This document shows, one piece after another, positions 10,703 through 21,451 of a stretch of 64,000 nucleotides of DNA; position 1 is the stretch's first letter, and every line of letters begins with the position of its first letter. The notes under the pieces were generated by a model that was not told the DNA's origin, ran no database searches, and worked only from the letters and a program-made list of their open reading frames with translations. The translations under genes and the position numbers were made by a program. This DNA comes from Achromobacter sp. ASV32. GTDB lineage: Bacteria; Pseudomonadota; Gammaproteobacteria; Burkholderiales; Burkholderiaceae_B. Where the stretch lies: assembly GCF_016428805.1 (NCBI RefSeq), contig NZ_JAELTJ010000007.1:34466-98465 (forward strand), read 5' to 3'.

Positions 10703-11140
10703 ATGAACATCCGAGAACGCAACCACGGCGACGACCTCGCCCTGGTGGATATCTGGCTCCGTTCGGTGCGCGCCACCCACACGTTCCTGAGCGAAAAGGA
10801 AATCCAGGCCATGTACCCGCAGGTGCTCAACACCTACCTGCCGTCGGTACGCGTGTGGGTCTGCGAAGACGACGCCGGCGAGGTCGCCGGCTTCATGGGC
10901 CTGAACGGCAACAAGGTCGAAATGCTGTTTGTCGACGCCAACAAGCGCGGCAAGGGCGCCGGGCGCCGCCTGCTGAATTTCGCGCTGTCCCTGCACGGCA
11001 GCCTGCGGGTGGATGTGAACGAACAGAACCCGCAGGCGCACGGTTTCTACAAGCACTACGGCTTCCAGGATGTGGGACGGTCGGAGACCGACGCGGCCGG
11101 CCAGCCGCGGCCGATCATCCACATGAAACTGGCGGGCTGA
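10703..11140 (+). CDS. YjaB-like GNAT acetyltransferase
   Basis: The 145-residue protein matches E. coli YjaB along its length: IWLRSVRATHTFLSE near the N-terminus, VEMLFVDANKRGKGAGRRLL (the acetyl-CoA-binding motif A with RGxGxGR), VNEQNPQAHGFYKHYGF and GRSETDAAG near the C-terminus. It would transfer an acyl group from acyl-CoA to an unknown amine. It starts 8 bp after the M14 peptidase stop and may be co-transcribed with it. It converges on the minus-strand gene ending at 11201. Confidence 0.85.
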   Translation: MNIRERNHGDDLALVDIWLRSVRATHTFLSEKEIQAMYPQVLNTYLPSVRVWVCEDDAGEVAGFMGLNGNKVEMLFVDANKRGKGAGRRLLNFALSLHGSLRVDVNEQNPQAHGFYKHYGFQDVGRSETDAAGQPRPIIHMKLAG

Positions 11141-11175
11141 CCTGTGGCCGGTGGCCGCCCCATCTTCCACCCTCT

Positions 11176-11198
11176 AAGGGGGGCTGCCGATGCCCCTT
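11176..11198. terminator. Weak hairpin between convergent genes
   Basis: AAGGGG at 11176-11181 pairs with CCCCTT at 11193-11198 across an 11-nt loop, between convergent stops at 11140 and 11201. No U-tract follows, so terminator function is uncertain. Confidence 0.35.
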
Positions 11199-11200
11199 GC

Positions 11201-11413
11201 CTACTTCGTTTCGCCGTGCCGCGCGCGCCACGCCTTGAGCGCGTCGCGGTATTCGTCCATCGCTTCGTTATAGGTGTCGTAGACGCACGGGATGCAGCCG
11301 CTGTTGCAGCATTCCTCGGGCGCGGGCGCTTCGGGCGGGGTGGGCGGCGGATCGTCGTCGGGGGTGCACGGGGTAGCGCGGGTCGTCATGGCAGCATTGA
11401 ACACGGCATTCAT
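11201..11413 (-). CDS. Oxidoreductase-like domain small protein
   Basis: The 70-residue protein has the short cysteine signature of the Oxidored-like family: a Pro/Glu-rich stretch, then EECCNSGCIPCVYDTYNEAM. The four cysteines (CC, GC, PC) could bind a metal or form disulfides; the family's biochemical role is not established. Its start overlaps the stop of the upstream acetyltransferase by 4 bp (ATGA), so the two are probably translationally coupled. Confidence 0.8.
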   Translation of the reverse strand: MNAVFNAAMTTRATPCTPDDDPPPTPPEAPAPEECCNSGCIPCVYDTYNEAMDEYRDALKAWRARHGETK

Positions 11414-12003
11414 ACCGCCATGTTAGCGCCGCCGCGGGTCTGTCCGGGGACCTGGCCAGCAGCCGATGCCAGCGCCAGCCATTGCTCGCGCCGGATTTCG
11501 TAGCGCAGCTTGCGGGCATCGCCTTCGCCCGTGGTTTCGATCCAGCGCAGGCCGCACTTCTGCATGACCCGCAACGACGCGGCGTTGGCCTGCACGGCCA
11601 CCGCGCTCAAGGCCTGCACCGGCAGCCGCTCGAAGCCCAGCGCCAGCAATGCCCGCGTGATCTCCGAGGCGTAGCCCCGGCCCCAACAGGCGGTCTGGAA
11701 AGCGTAGGCGATCTCGACCTGTTCCACCTTGCCCGACACCGCCAGCTTGAGCCCGGCACGGCCCGCCAGGGCGCCGCTGTCGCGTTCGGTCAGCACATAC
11801 ATGCCGTAGCCCTGCTCGGCCCAATGCAACAGGTTGTGTTGCACGTAGCGCCGGCTGGACGCGGCATCGCGCGTGCCGCCCATGGTGGCCATCAGGGCGG
11901 CATCGGCGTGCATGGCGGTGATGAAAGACAGGTGGGTCTGGGACATGCGCTCGGCGCGCAGGCGCGTGGTGACGAAAGATTCAGGCAGCAAGGCGGACGG
12001 CAT
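11410..12003 (-). CDS. RimJ/RimL-type GNAT acetyltransferase
   Basis: The 197-residue protein is a GNAT of the ribosomal-protein acetyltransferase type: ETPRL-like opening (FVTTRLRAERMSQTHLSFI), EIAYAFQTACWGRGYASEI in the acetyl-CoA site, and NAASLRVMQKCGLRWI near the end. Its target is unknown. The ATG at 12003 is the first start. It shares an ATGA overlap with the following Oxidored-like gene, so the two form a small operon on the minus strand. Confidence 0.85.
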   Translation of the reverse strand: MPSALLPESFVTTRLRAERMSQTHLSFITAMHADAALMATMGGTRDAASSRRYVQHNLLHWAEQGYGMYVLTERDSGALAGRAGLKLAVSGKVEQVEIAYAFQTACWGRGYASEITRALLALGFERLPVQALSAVAVQANAASLRVMQKCGLRWIETTGEGDARKLRYEIRREQWLALASAAGQVPGQTRGGANMAV

Positions 12004-12098
12004 GGAAGCGGGCGGCAGACGAAGACAAATAATGCCTTCATCATACCGGCCCCGCCCCCCTTGCAGCCATCCGCCGAAACGGCGAATCCGCAGCCCGT

Positions 12099-13700
12099 TT
12101 ACGACCCCGGCGTGGCCTTGACGTCGCCGGCCGGCTTGGCGCTGAGCGCGTCGTAGATGCGCTTGCCAACGCGTCCGTCCTGCGGCAGGTTGCGCTTTTC
12201 CTGCTCGGCGCGGACCGCGTCGCGGGTCTTGGCGCCGGGGATGCCGTCGGCGATGCCGATGTCGTAGCCCAGGCCCGAGAGCATTTCCTGCACTTGCTTG
12301 ATCTGCGCGCGCGACAGGCCCGGGTCGTCGGTGGGCCAGGCGGTCGCCAGCGCCGGGCCGCCTTGCAGGCGGTTCAGCAGCAACGACACCGCCAGGCCGT
12401 AGCGGCGCGACTGGTTGTAGTGCAGGATCGCGTCGAAATTGACGGTGGCCAGGAAGATCGGGCCGGTGGCGCCGGTGGGCGCGAACAGATAGGCCTGCTC
12501 ATCGTTGCCCGAGGCCAGCTTGAGCGCCGAACCGTTGCCTTGCTTGACGCCTGCCTGCGCCCACTGGGCGATGCTGCGGCGGTCTTGCGAGCCGACATAT
12601 TCGGCATCCGGCGCGGGCGGGATGGCCGCGGCCACGTCGGCCGGCACCCGCACTTCGACCACGGCGGGCAGGCCGTGCGTCCATTTGGCGCGGCGCTTGC
12701 GCAGGTGGTTGGCGGTGGACGCCAGGGCGTCCGGCAGCGAGTTGTACAGGTCAATCTTGCCGTCGCCGTCGCCATCCGCGGCCAGCTCGTAGAACGAGGT
12801 GGGGATGAACTGCGTCATGCCGAAGGCGCCGCTCCAGGAACCGACGAAACTGTCGGCCGGCACGATGCCGTCGCGCAGCAGGCGCACCGAGGCGTAGGCG
12901 TTCTTTTCCCACAGCGGCTTGTTCTCGGTGCAGGCGCGGGTCAGCCAGGCGTTGAGCACGTCGGTCTTGCCGATCTGGCGGCCGTAGTTGGTTTCGATGC
13001 CGAAGATGGCGACCAGCGTGGCCGGGTCCACCTGGTATTGCTGGCTGATGGCGCCCAGCTGCTTGCCATACTTGGCCAGCACGGCGCGGCCGTCGTTGAC
13101 GCGTTCGTCATCGACCGTCTTGGCGATGTAGTCCCACCAGCTTTCGCGGCCTTCGGGTTGGCCCTGGGCGGACGCGACGGTGGTGGGCAGCAGCTTGGCG
13201 TTGGCCGTGTACTTGTCCCAGTCGGCCACCGTCAGGCCGTTGGCCGTGGCGCCCTTGCGCAGCTTGGCGATGCAGGCCTTGGTGTCCAGTTCGGTCGGGA
13301 TGATGACCTTGGGCGAGGTGGCCGAGGCGGCCGGCGCCGGGGCCGCTGCGGGTGCGGCGGCGGGAGCCGGCGCAGGTGCGGCGGCAGGGGCTGGCACAGG
13401 TGCGGCGGCGGGCGCTGGCGCATGGACGTTGGTCGGCGGCGCGGCCAGCGACGAATCGGGCTCGACTGCGGGGGCAGGCGCCGCGGGAGCGGCAGTCGCA
13501 GCCGGCGTCGACGGGTCGTCGAAGCTGCGCTTGGGCGTCAGCACCGGCGCGGGCGCCGGCTGCGCCGTGGAACTGCGCGAACCGGTGGCGGAAGACGGCC
13601 CTTCGGCCTGGGCAACGCCCACGGCGGCCACGCTCAACGCGGCGGCCAGTACGGCGCGGGCAAAGGGATCGATTCGGGCGCGAAGAAGACGCTGTCGCAT
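12099..13700 (-). CDS. Lytic murein transglycosylase, MltB-like, with peptidoglycan-binding domain
   Basis: The 533-residue protein begins with a signal peptide (cleavage near VAQA, residue 32), then about 100 residues of Pro/Ala linker (residues 45-128). The catalytic MltB domain follows; VAIFGIETNYGR carries the likely catalytic Glu236, and SGAFGMTQFIPTSFYE and YNQSRRYGLAVSLL are family motifs. The last 60 residues are a peptidoglycan-binding type 1 domain (QIKQVQEMLSGLGYDIGI). It would cleave the MurNAc-GlcNAc bond in the periplasm. There is no lipobox, so it is probably soluble, and the linker is unusually long. Confidence 0.9.
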   Translation of the reverse strand: MRQRLLRARIDPFARAVLAAALSVAAVGVAQAEGPSSATGSRSSTAQPAPAPVLTPKRSFDDPSTPAATAAPAAPAPAVEPDSSLAAPPTNVHAPAPAAAPVPAPAAAPAPAPAAAPAAAPAPAASATSPKVIIPTELDTKACIAKLRKGATANGLTVADWDKYTANAKLLPTTVASAQGQPEGRESWWDYIAKTVDDERVNDGRAVLAKYGKQLGAISQQYQVDPATLVAIFGIETNYGRQIGKTDVLNAWLTRACTENKPLWEKNAYASVRLLRDGIVPADSFVGSWSGAFGMTQFIPTSFYELAADGDGDGKIDLYNSLPDALASTANHLRKRRAKWTHGLPAVVEVRVPADVAAAIPPAPDAEYVGSQDRRSIAQWAQAGVKQGNGSALKLASGNDEQAYLFAPTGATGPIFLATVNFDAILHYNQSRRYGLAVSLLLNRLQGGPALATAWPTDDPGLSRAQIKQVQEMLSGLGYDIGIADGIPGAKTRDAVRAEQEKRNLPQDGRVGKRIYDALSAKPAGDVKATPGS

Positions 13701-13846
13701 GGCAATCCTGAAAAATCGAAGTCAGCCCGGATCGTACCGCGACCGGCCGCCGAAATCGAACGGACCGGCCCCACTTATCCCGCTTCAAGCGGCCTGCCTT
13801 GATCGGTGCCCCCCAGGATGCCGCCATTGCGGGCAGCGGCCAACGG

Positions 13847-15235
13847 CTATGCGGTCTGACCCGCCGGCCGCGCCAAGCCGGCAGGCGGGCGACGCAGCAC
13901 GTGCAGGCAAAGCGTCATTGCCAGCAAGGAAAACAGCCCAAAGCCCAGGGTCTGCCCCAGCAGCACACCTTCCGGCCCGCCGTAGCGCGCGCCCAGCCAC
14001 ACGAAGGGCAGCGTGCCCACTGTGGCGCGCAGCCAGCCGATGGCGGTCGCGTAGGTGGCGTGGCCGAGGTTGTTGAAGACCGCGATGGACACGAAAAAGA
14101 AGCTGTTGACCGCCCAGGCGAAGCTGCCGTAGCGGCAGAAGAACAGCACTAGTTCGCGGCCCTCGCCAGACACCTTGAACAGGTCAGCGATCCAGGGCCC
14201 CAGCAACGCCAGCAGCAGCGCCGCGCCGAATCCATACGCCAGGGCTCCCCCGGCCGTCAGGCGCACGGTGCGGCGGACCCGGTCCCAGCGCCCTGCGCCC
14301 AGGTTCTGGCCCAGGATCGGGCCGATGGCGCCCGGCAGCACGAAGAACATCGAATACGCCAGCTGCAGCACCCGGTCCACTACAGTAGCGCCGGCCATGA
14401 CGCTGGGGCCGAAGCTTGCATAGGTGGAAGCGGTGAATATGACCGCGGCGGGCGTGGCCAGCGCACTCAGCCCGGCCGGCAAGGCGATGCGGCCCACTGC
14501 GGCCAGTTCGGCCCCCAGCCGCGCACGCTCGGGCCTCGCCACCAGGCGGTGCTTGCCGAATACCAGCCAGCCGCCCAGCGCCAGCGTCGCCGCGCGCCCG
14601 ATGCCCCCAGCCCAGGCCACGCCGACCATGCCACCGTCCAGCACGAAGATCACCAGCGGATCCAGCACCGCCACAGTGGCGGTGCCGGCCAGCAGCACCC
14701 ACATGGATTGGCGGCCATGCCCGGCCGCGCGCAGCAGATTGGACAGCATCATGCCCAGGCCCATGACGGTGGCGAACGGCGCCGTGATGGCGACGTAGGA
14801 CAACACCAACGCCCGCACGTCCGGCGCCAGGCCTATCGCCTGAGTGAACGGGCCGATGGCCGCCAGGTACAGGGCAGCCGAGACCGCCATGGCCAAAGCC
14901 ATCAGCACCAACGACGCCGCCGCCATGCGGCGGGCCTCGCGCGCGTCTCCAGCGCCCAAGGCACGCGATACCCGCGCCACCCCGCCCACCGTGACGCCCA
15001 TGGCGACGGAAATGACGGTGAACAGGGTCATGGAACCGAAACCCACTGCTGCCAACACCGCTTCGTCGCGCAGGGTGCCCAGGTACAGCAGGGTCAGGAA
15101 TTCCACGCCGAACACAGCCAGCATGCTGGTCCAACCGGTCAGCACCATTTCGAGCACGTGGCCGCGTAGCGGGCCGGACACGAAACGGGCGGGAACGGTC
15201 GACGGGGATGTGGCCGGGGCGCCAGCGATGCTCAC
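13847..15235 (-). CDS. MATE family efflux transporter
   Basis: About 462 residues with two six-helix halves, as in MATE exporters that use a Na+ or H+ gradient. Recognisable positions are SRALGAGDAREARRMAAAS in the first half and LGQNLGAGRWDRVRRTVRL in the corresponding loop of the second half. The open frame extends to a TTG at 15268, which would overlap the upstream lipoprotein gene; I prefer GTG at 15235, which starts 10 bp after that gene's stop. The substrate is unknown. It is probably co-transcribed with the lipoprotein gene. Confidence 0.88.
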   Translation of the reverse strand: MSIAGAPATSPSTVPARFVSGPLRGHVLEMVLTGWTSMLAVFGVEFLTLLYLGTLRDEAVLAAVGFGSMTLFTVISVAMGVTVGGVARVSRALGAGDAREARRMAAASLVLMALAMAVSAALYLAAIGPFTQAIGLAPDVRALVLSYVAITAPFATVMGLGMMLSNLLRAAGHGRQSMWVLLAGTATVAVLDPLVIFVLDGGMVGVAWAGGIGRAATLALGGWLVFGKHRLVARPERARLGAELAAVGRIALPAGLSALATPAAVIFTASTYASFGPSVMAGATVVDRVLQLAYSMFFVLPGAIGPILGQNLGAGRWDRVRRTVRLTAGGALAYGFGAALLLALLGPWIADLFKVSGEGRELVLFFCRYGSFAWAVNSFFFVSIAVFNNLGHATYATAIGWLRATVGTLPFVWLGARYGGPEGVLLGQTLGFGLFSLLAMTLCLHVLRRPPAGLARPAGQTA

Positions 15236-15245
15236 GCCGCGCCCG

Positions 15246-16007
15246 CTACTTGGCGGCCGCCGGCGCAAACCAATATTGCGCCTGCGAGGTGTCTGACGAA
15301 TACCAGGGCAGCAGGCCGATGCTGTGCGACTCGCGCTGCACGCTGACCAGCAGCCCGCCCGCTTGCGGGCGCAACACGGCCACGTAGCGGTACACGCCCA
15401 TGGATTCGTACTGGTGCCAGTCGCGGCGCGCCGTCACCCAGAAGCGGCCCTGGGTGCAGCCGGTGTACCGGACGACGCCGAAAGACGGCGGTTGCGCGGG
15501 ATCCACCGGATCCGGGTCCACGGCGCCATCGCGCTGCCCCAGCCGCGCCGCGCTGCCGCCGCCCTTGCCGTCGTCGGCCTGGATGCGCCAGCCGCCCGTC
15601 GCGGCGTTGAATGTCACGGTGGCGTTGGCCGTGGGCTGCCATTGACGCTCGGCGGTGTCGCGCAGACCGGGCAACCCCAGTGTGTTGGCCAGGAAACGTT
15701 GCAGATCGTCCAACCCTGCCTCCGGGGCGTCGCCGGCACGCCGCTCGCCGGCCGCGCGGTAGGTGCCGGCCAGGTCCGGGCATTGCGCCGGGTCCGACGG
15801 CAACACCAGCGGCGCGCCCTGCTTGAAATCGGGCCATGTCACCCGCAGCTCGTCCACGGTGGACACGCCGCAGGCCGACAGGCCGGCCAGCGCCACGGCG
15901 CCCGCCGCCAGGCGAGCGGCGCGCGCCAACGCCCTGCCCGTTGCCGCATTCTTGAAGGCCGCGGCAGGCCGTGTCTCCGTTTTTATTGCCATCATGTCGT
16001 GTCCCAT
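15246..16007 (-). CDS. Lipoprotein of unknown function
   Basis: The 253-residue protein has a long basic N-terminal region, a hydrophobic segment and a lipobox (ALAGLSAC), so it should be lipidated at the cysteine near residue 46. The mature part has no domain I recognise; it contains Trp/Tyr-rich stretches (FWVTARRDWHQYESMGVYRYV). Start choice is uncertain: MMAIK at residues 5-6 is an alternative. It lies directly upstream of the MATE gene on the same strand and is divergent from a LysR gene. Confidence 0.75.
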   Translation of the reverse strand: MGHDMMAIKTETRPAAAFKNAATGRALARAARLAAGAVALAGLSACGVSTVDELRVTWPDFKQGAPLVLPSDPAQCPDLAGTYRAAGERRAGDAPEAGLDDLQRFLANTLGLPGLRDTAERQWQPTANATVTFNAATGGWRIQADDGKGGGSAARLGQRDGAVDPDPVDPAQPPSFGVVRYTGCTQGRFWVTARRDWHQYESMGVYRYVAVLRPQAGGLLVSVQRESHSIGLLPWYSSDTSQAQYWFAPAAAK

Positions 16008-16092
16008 GGCGTCGAACTATACCGAAACCCCGCGTTGCCAAGGCCGCGGCGGCGGAGAATAATCGGCGGATGCCAGCCGCCTCCCGCCCGTC

Positions 16093-18017
<1,925 letters not shown>

Positions 18018-18158
18018 CCCCGGTCCGGCAGGCATGCGGGTTGCGCATGGCCCGGTTCGAAACCGTCATGGCACCCGTGCCCCGTTCGTCCCTACCATAG
18101 TCCGATGACAGCGGCGCCCGCAGGCGCCGCGCAGACGACAACGACAAGGGGCAACACC

Positions 18159-19430
18159 ATGACCGATACTGTCCAGGCCCGGCTGCGCGCCGGCTTGCTG
18201 ACTGGCCTGCGCAAGGACGGCGTCTGCCGCTACAGCGCCATCCCGTATGCCGCGCCCCCGCTGGGTCCGCTGCGATTCGCGCCGCCCCAGCCGGCCGCGC
18301 CCTGGCCGGGGCCGCTGGACGCCACCCGCCCCGGCCCCGTCGCCCCGCAGTTGCCATCGCGCCTGCGCGGCGCCATGGGCGACTTCAGCGCCCCGCAATC
18401 GGAAGACTGCCTGCACCTGACGGTGTGGACGCCCGCCGCCGACGCGCGCCGCCGGCCTGTCGTGGTGTGGCTGCACGGCGGCGCCTGGCAAAGCGGTGGC
18501 GGCGCGCTGGACTGGTACGACGGCGCCCGCCTGGCCGCGCTGGGCGACCTGGTGGTGGTGGCGGTGAACTACCGGCTGGCCGCGCTGGGCTGGCTGTACG
18601 TGCCCGGCCAGACCGCCAACGCCGGCCTGCTGGACCAGGAGGCCGCGATCGATTGGGTGATGGACAACATCCTGGACCTGGGCGGCGACCCCGAGCGCGT
18701 TACGTTGATGGGCCAGTCCGCCGGCGCATCGTCGATTTGCGCCATGCTGGCGCGGCGGCCGCGCTTTGCCCGCGCCATCCTGCAAAGCGCCGCGTTGGGG
18801 CGGGGTTGGCGCAGCGCGGCCCAAGCCGAGACGCTGGGCCGCGTGTTCCTGGAGGCCGCGGGCGCGGCCACGCTGGACGAGGCCCGGGCCCTGCCGCCAG
18901 CGCGCCTGCTGGCCGCGCAGCAGGCGCCACAGGTCAGCGCCGCGTTGCAGGCCGAAGGCAGCCGCCGCAGCCTGTTCGCCCCCGTATTGGACGGCCAGGT
19001 GCTGCCCGCCGACATCGCGCCCGCCTTGCGGCAGGCGGCCGGCCGCGCCGACGTGCTGGTCGCCTACACCCGCGACGAAATGGCCGCGTTTCCCGGCAAC
19101 GGCACCGGCCCCGACAGCCAGGCCGCCAGCGAAGCCGTGTTCGGCGCGGCGTCCCGGCAGTGGGCCGTGGATGCCGCCGCGCAGGGCCGGCAGGCGTGGC
19201 TGGCGCGTTTCGACGTGGCGCCCACCGACGCCTTCAAGGCCTGCCACTGCATCGAACTGCCTTTCGTGTTCGGCACGCTGGACGCGTTTGCCGGCGCGCC
19301 CATGCTGCAGGGCCTGCCGCCCGCGCAGGCCCGCCGCCTGACCGATGCCACGCAACGCGCCTGGATCGCCTTCATCCGGGGCGAGGCGCCCGACTGGCCC
19401 GCGGCCCCGCATCTGCACTTGCTGGCATGA
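18159..19430 (+). CDS. Type B carboxylesterase family hydrolase
   Basis: A 423-residue alpha/beta hydrolase of the carboxylesterase type B family. It has the opening IPYAAPPLGPLRF, SEDCLHLTVWTP, the oxyanion-hole motif WLHGGAW, and VTLMGQSAGASS with the nucleophilic serine. The histidine in KACHCIELPFVFG fits the catalytic His position. An open frame begins at 18105, but ATG 18159 has AAGGGG just upstream. There is no signal peptide. It lies between a deaminase gene and a Bug receptor gene, so it may act in uptake-linked catabolism of an ester. Confidence 0.85.
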   Translation: MTDTVQARLRAGLLTGLRKDGVCRYSAIPYAAPPLGPLRFAPPQPAAPWPGPLDATRPGPVAPQLPSRLRGAMGDFSAPQSEDCLHLTVWTPAADARRRPVVVWLHGGAWQSGGGALDWYDGARLAALGDLVVVAVNYRLAALGWLYVPGQTANAGLLDQEAAIDWVMDNILDLGGDPERVTLMGQSAGASSICAMLARRPRFARAILQSAALGRGWRSAAQAETLGRVFLEAAGAATLDEARALPPARLLAAQQAPQVSAALQAEGSRRSLFAPVLDGQVLPADIAPALRQAAGRADVLVAYTRDEMAAFPGNGTGPDSQAASEAVFGAASRQWAVDAAAQGRQAWLARFDVAPTDAFKACHCIELPFVFGTLDAFAGAPMLQGLPPAQARRLTDATQRAWIAFIRGEAPDWPAAPHLHLLA

Positions 19431-19485
19431 CGCACGCCTGCCGGGCGCACGCCATATAGAACACACATACACAAGGGGAATACCC

Positions 19486-20436
19486 ATGTTCAAGCATCTC
19501 GCCTTCGCGCTTGCCCTGCTGCTGTCCGCCGCCGCCAACGCGGCCTATCCGGACAAGCCGGTCAAGATCATCGTGTCCAACCCGCCGGGCGGCCCGGTCG
19601 ACGTCATGCTGCGCGTGCTGGCCAGCAAACTGTCGGTGGCCTGGGGCCAGGCCGTGGTGGTGGAAAACAAGCCGGGCGCCTCCGGCATCATCAGCACCGG
19701 CGCGCTGGTCAAGTCGGCGCCGGACGGCTATACGCTCGGCATGGTGGTGGCCTCGTCGGTGACCATCGTGCCGTTCGCGGTGGACAGCCTGCCGTTCGAT
19801 CCGCAGAAAGACCTGCAACCCGTGGCGCTCGTGGCGCGCACGCCGTTCCTCTTCATCGTGCCCGCCGACAGCCCGATCAAGACCTGGCAGGACTTCGTGC
19901 GCGAGAGCAAGACGCGCAATCTGACGGTGGGCTCGTTTTCGATCGGCACCGCGTTCCATCTGGTGTGGGAGCAGACCGCGCGCCGCGCCGGCATCAAGGC
20001 GCTGTACATCCCGTCGTCCTCGTCCGGCAAGACGCAGAACGACCTGATCGGCGGCCAGCTGGACGTGGGGCTGGATGCCCCGTCAAGCTCGAAGGGCCTG
20101 ATCGACAGCGGCCGCCTGCGTGCGCTGGCCATCACCAGCCCGGAACGCTTCGCCGGCCTGCCCGACACGCCCACCCTGCGCGAATCGGGCATGGGCGACT
20201 ACGCCCCGCAACCCTGGATCGGCCTGATGGCCCCGGCCGGCGTGCCCGCGGACCGCATCGCGAAGATCCAGCAATCGGTGGCGGACATCCTGAAAGAGCC
20301 TGCCATGAAAGCGCAGATGCAGACGCTGGGCATGATACCCATCGGCGGCAGCGCGCAGGACCTGGCCGATACCATCGCCGCGGACCGCGCCGAGATGGAA
20401 CCCTTGATCAAGGCGCTGGGAATCAAGCTGAACTGA
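19486..20436 (+). CDS. Bug family (tripartite tricarboxylate) substrate-binding protein
   Basis: A 316-residue periplasmic receptor. A signal peptide ending ANA precedes AYPDKPVKIIVSNPPGGPVDVMLR, the Bug opening in which the PPGG loop helps to bind a carboxylated ligand. VVVENKPGASGIISTGALVKSAPDGYT and the C-terminal APAGVPADRIAKIQQ segment are family hallmarks. The ATG at 19486 is preferred over the longer frame because the signal peptide starts there and AAGGGG lies upstream. No TctA/TctB membrane genes are nearby, so it is an orphan receptor. It follows the esterase gene by 55 bp. Confidence 0.92.
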   Translation: MFKHLAFALALLLSAAANAAYPDKPVKIIVSNPPGGPVDVMLRVLASKLSVAWGQAVVVENKPGASGIISTGALVKSAPDGYTLGMVVASSVTIVPFAVDSLPFDPQKDLQPVALVARTPFLFIVPADSPIKTWQDFVRESKTRNLTVGSFSIGTAFHLVWEQTARRAGIKALYIPSSSSGKTQNDLIGGQLDVGLDAPSSSKGLIDSGRLRALAITSPERFAGLPDTPTLRESGMGDYAPQPWIGLMAPAGVPADRIAKIQQSVADILKEPAMKAQMQTLGMIPIGGSAQDLADTIAADRAEMEPLIKALGIKLN

Positions 20437-20443
20437 CAGCGGA

Positions 20444-20487
20444 CCTGCGGCGCTTGCCCGGACCCACCGTCGCCCGCGCGCCGCAGG
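20444..20487. terminator. Inverted repeat between convergent genes
   Basis: CCTGCGGCGC at 20444-20453 pairs perfectly with GCGCCGCAGG at 20478-20487 across a 24-nt loop, filling the gap between the Bug gene stop (20436) and the tetR stop (20489). There is no U-tract. Confidence 0.45.
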
Positions 20488-20488
20488 G

Positions 20489-21328
20489 TCAGGCCCGCGC
20501 GCCGACCAGCCGCAGGAACATCGCGGACAACTGCGCCGACAACGTGCCGGCATCGCTGGCGCCGCGCGCGATGCAGTCGTCCACCGCGCCGTGCATGCCG
20601 TGGTACAGCACGATCGCCATCAAGGCGGGGTTGTCCAGCCGCCAGCAGCCGGCCTCGGCGCCCTGGCGCAACATGGCTTCGGCCTGCGCCAGCACCGCCA
20701 CCCGTTCGTCCACGCCGCGATGCGGATGGTGGGTGTCGTGGAACACCACGTCATGCAGCGCGTAGCCGTCAAAATAGGCCTGCACGCCGGCCCGCGTCCA
20801 GGCGCGCAGCCGCGCCACGCCATCGTCCGGCGGGCAGGCCGCCATGGCCTGATCGATCTGGTCCAGGAAGCCCTGCGAGAATTTGGCGCGCAGAGCGGCC
20901 AGCACATCGGCCTTGGACGAGAAGTAGTGATAGAAGGTGCCTTTGGCCACGCCGGCCCGCGCGACGATGCCGTCGATGGTGGTGGCTTCGACGCCCTGGC
21001 GCACGAACAGGTCTTCAGCCGCGGCCATCAATTCGTCCAGGCGCACCGGGGCGGGCTTGGTGCGCGGCCTGGCGGGCGGGACGGTCCTGGCCGCGCCGGC
21101 GGCTGGGGCGGCTGGGGCGGTTGTGACGACCTTGGCGCCTTTGACGACCTGGGCGGCTTTGGCGACCTGGGCGCTTGTGACGACCTTGGCGCTTGTGACG
21201 ACCTTGGCGGTTTTGGCGACCTTGTTGGCTGCTTTGGCGACCTTGGCGGCCTTGACGGCTTTGGCGGCTTTAGCGGTGCGGGCGGCTTTGGCGGGAACAG
21301 TGGCCATCGCTTGCGGGAATCCTTTCAT
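20489..21328 (-). CDS. TetR family regulator with a lysine/alanine-rich N-terminal tail
   Basis: The C-terminal 185 residues are a normal TetR protein: LDELMAAAEDLFVRQGVEATTIDGIV, then the HTH GVAKGTFYHYFSSKADVL and a ligand domain. Ahead of it lie about 95 extra residues; residues 12-72 resemble bacterial histone H1-like proteins, with repeated AAK/VAK units, thirteen lysines and no acidic residue. The ATG at 21328 has GAGGA about 9 bp upstream; a TTG at 21334 and an ATG at 21307 are alternatives. It is divergent from an MFS exporter and probably represses it through the palindrome at 21396-21412. Confidence 0.88.
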   Translation of the reverse strand: MKGFPQAMATVPAKAARTAKAAKAVKAAKVAKAANKVAKTAKVVTSAKVVTSAQVAKAAQVVKGAKVVTTAPAAPAAGAARTVPPARPRTKPAPVRLDELMAAAEDLFVRQGVEATTIDGIVARAGVAKGTFYHYFSSKADVLAALRAKFSQGFLDQIDQAMAACPPDDGVARLRAWTRAGVQAYFDGYALHDVVFHDTHHPHRGVDERVAVLAQAEAMLRQGAEAGCWRLDNPALMAIVLYHGMHGAVDDCIARGASDAGTLSAQLSAMFLRLVGARA

Positions 21329-21372
21329 TTTCAACGATCCTCAGTGTAGAGGAGGCGCCGCCAACGGCTGTC

Positions 21373-21385
21373 GAGAATGATTCTC
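21373..21385. promoter_or_regulatory. Perfect 13-bp palindrome in tetR-MFS intergenic region
   Basis: GAGAAT-G-ATTCTC is a perfect inverted repeat in the divergent promoter region. The 6-1-6 layout recalls the half of a Fur-type site, but there is no other iron-related evidence. It may equally be a second site for the TetR protein. Confidence 0.35.
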
Positions 21386-21395
21386 TTATTTATTG

Positions 21396-21412
21396 ACCGA
21401 CGGTCAGTCGGT
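21396..21412. promoter_or_regulatory. Putative TetR operator
   Basis: ACCGAC-GGTCA-GTCGGT is a perfect 6-bp inverted repeat with a 5-bp spacer, inside an AT-rich context typical of TetR/AcrR-family operators. It lies 40 bp before the MFS start and about 70 bp from the tetR start, so occupancy could block both promoters. Confidence 0.65.
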
Positions 21413-21451
21413 TATTAGAATACGGCTTTCCTTCCCTTTCCGGCCATCCGT

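Noticed and set aside
21120..21300. Low-complexity G/T-rich DNA as a stand-alone tandem repeat
   Set aside because: It is explained by the lysine/alanine-rich coding tail of the TetR gene.
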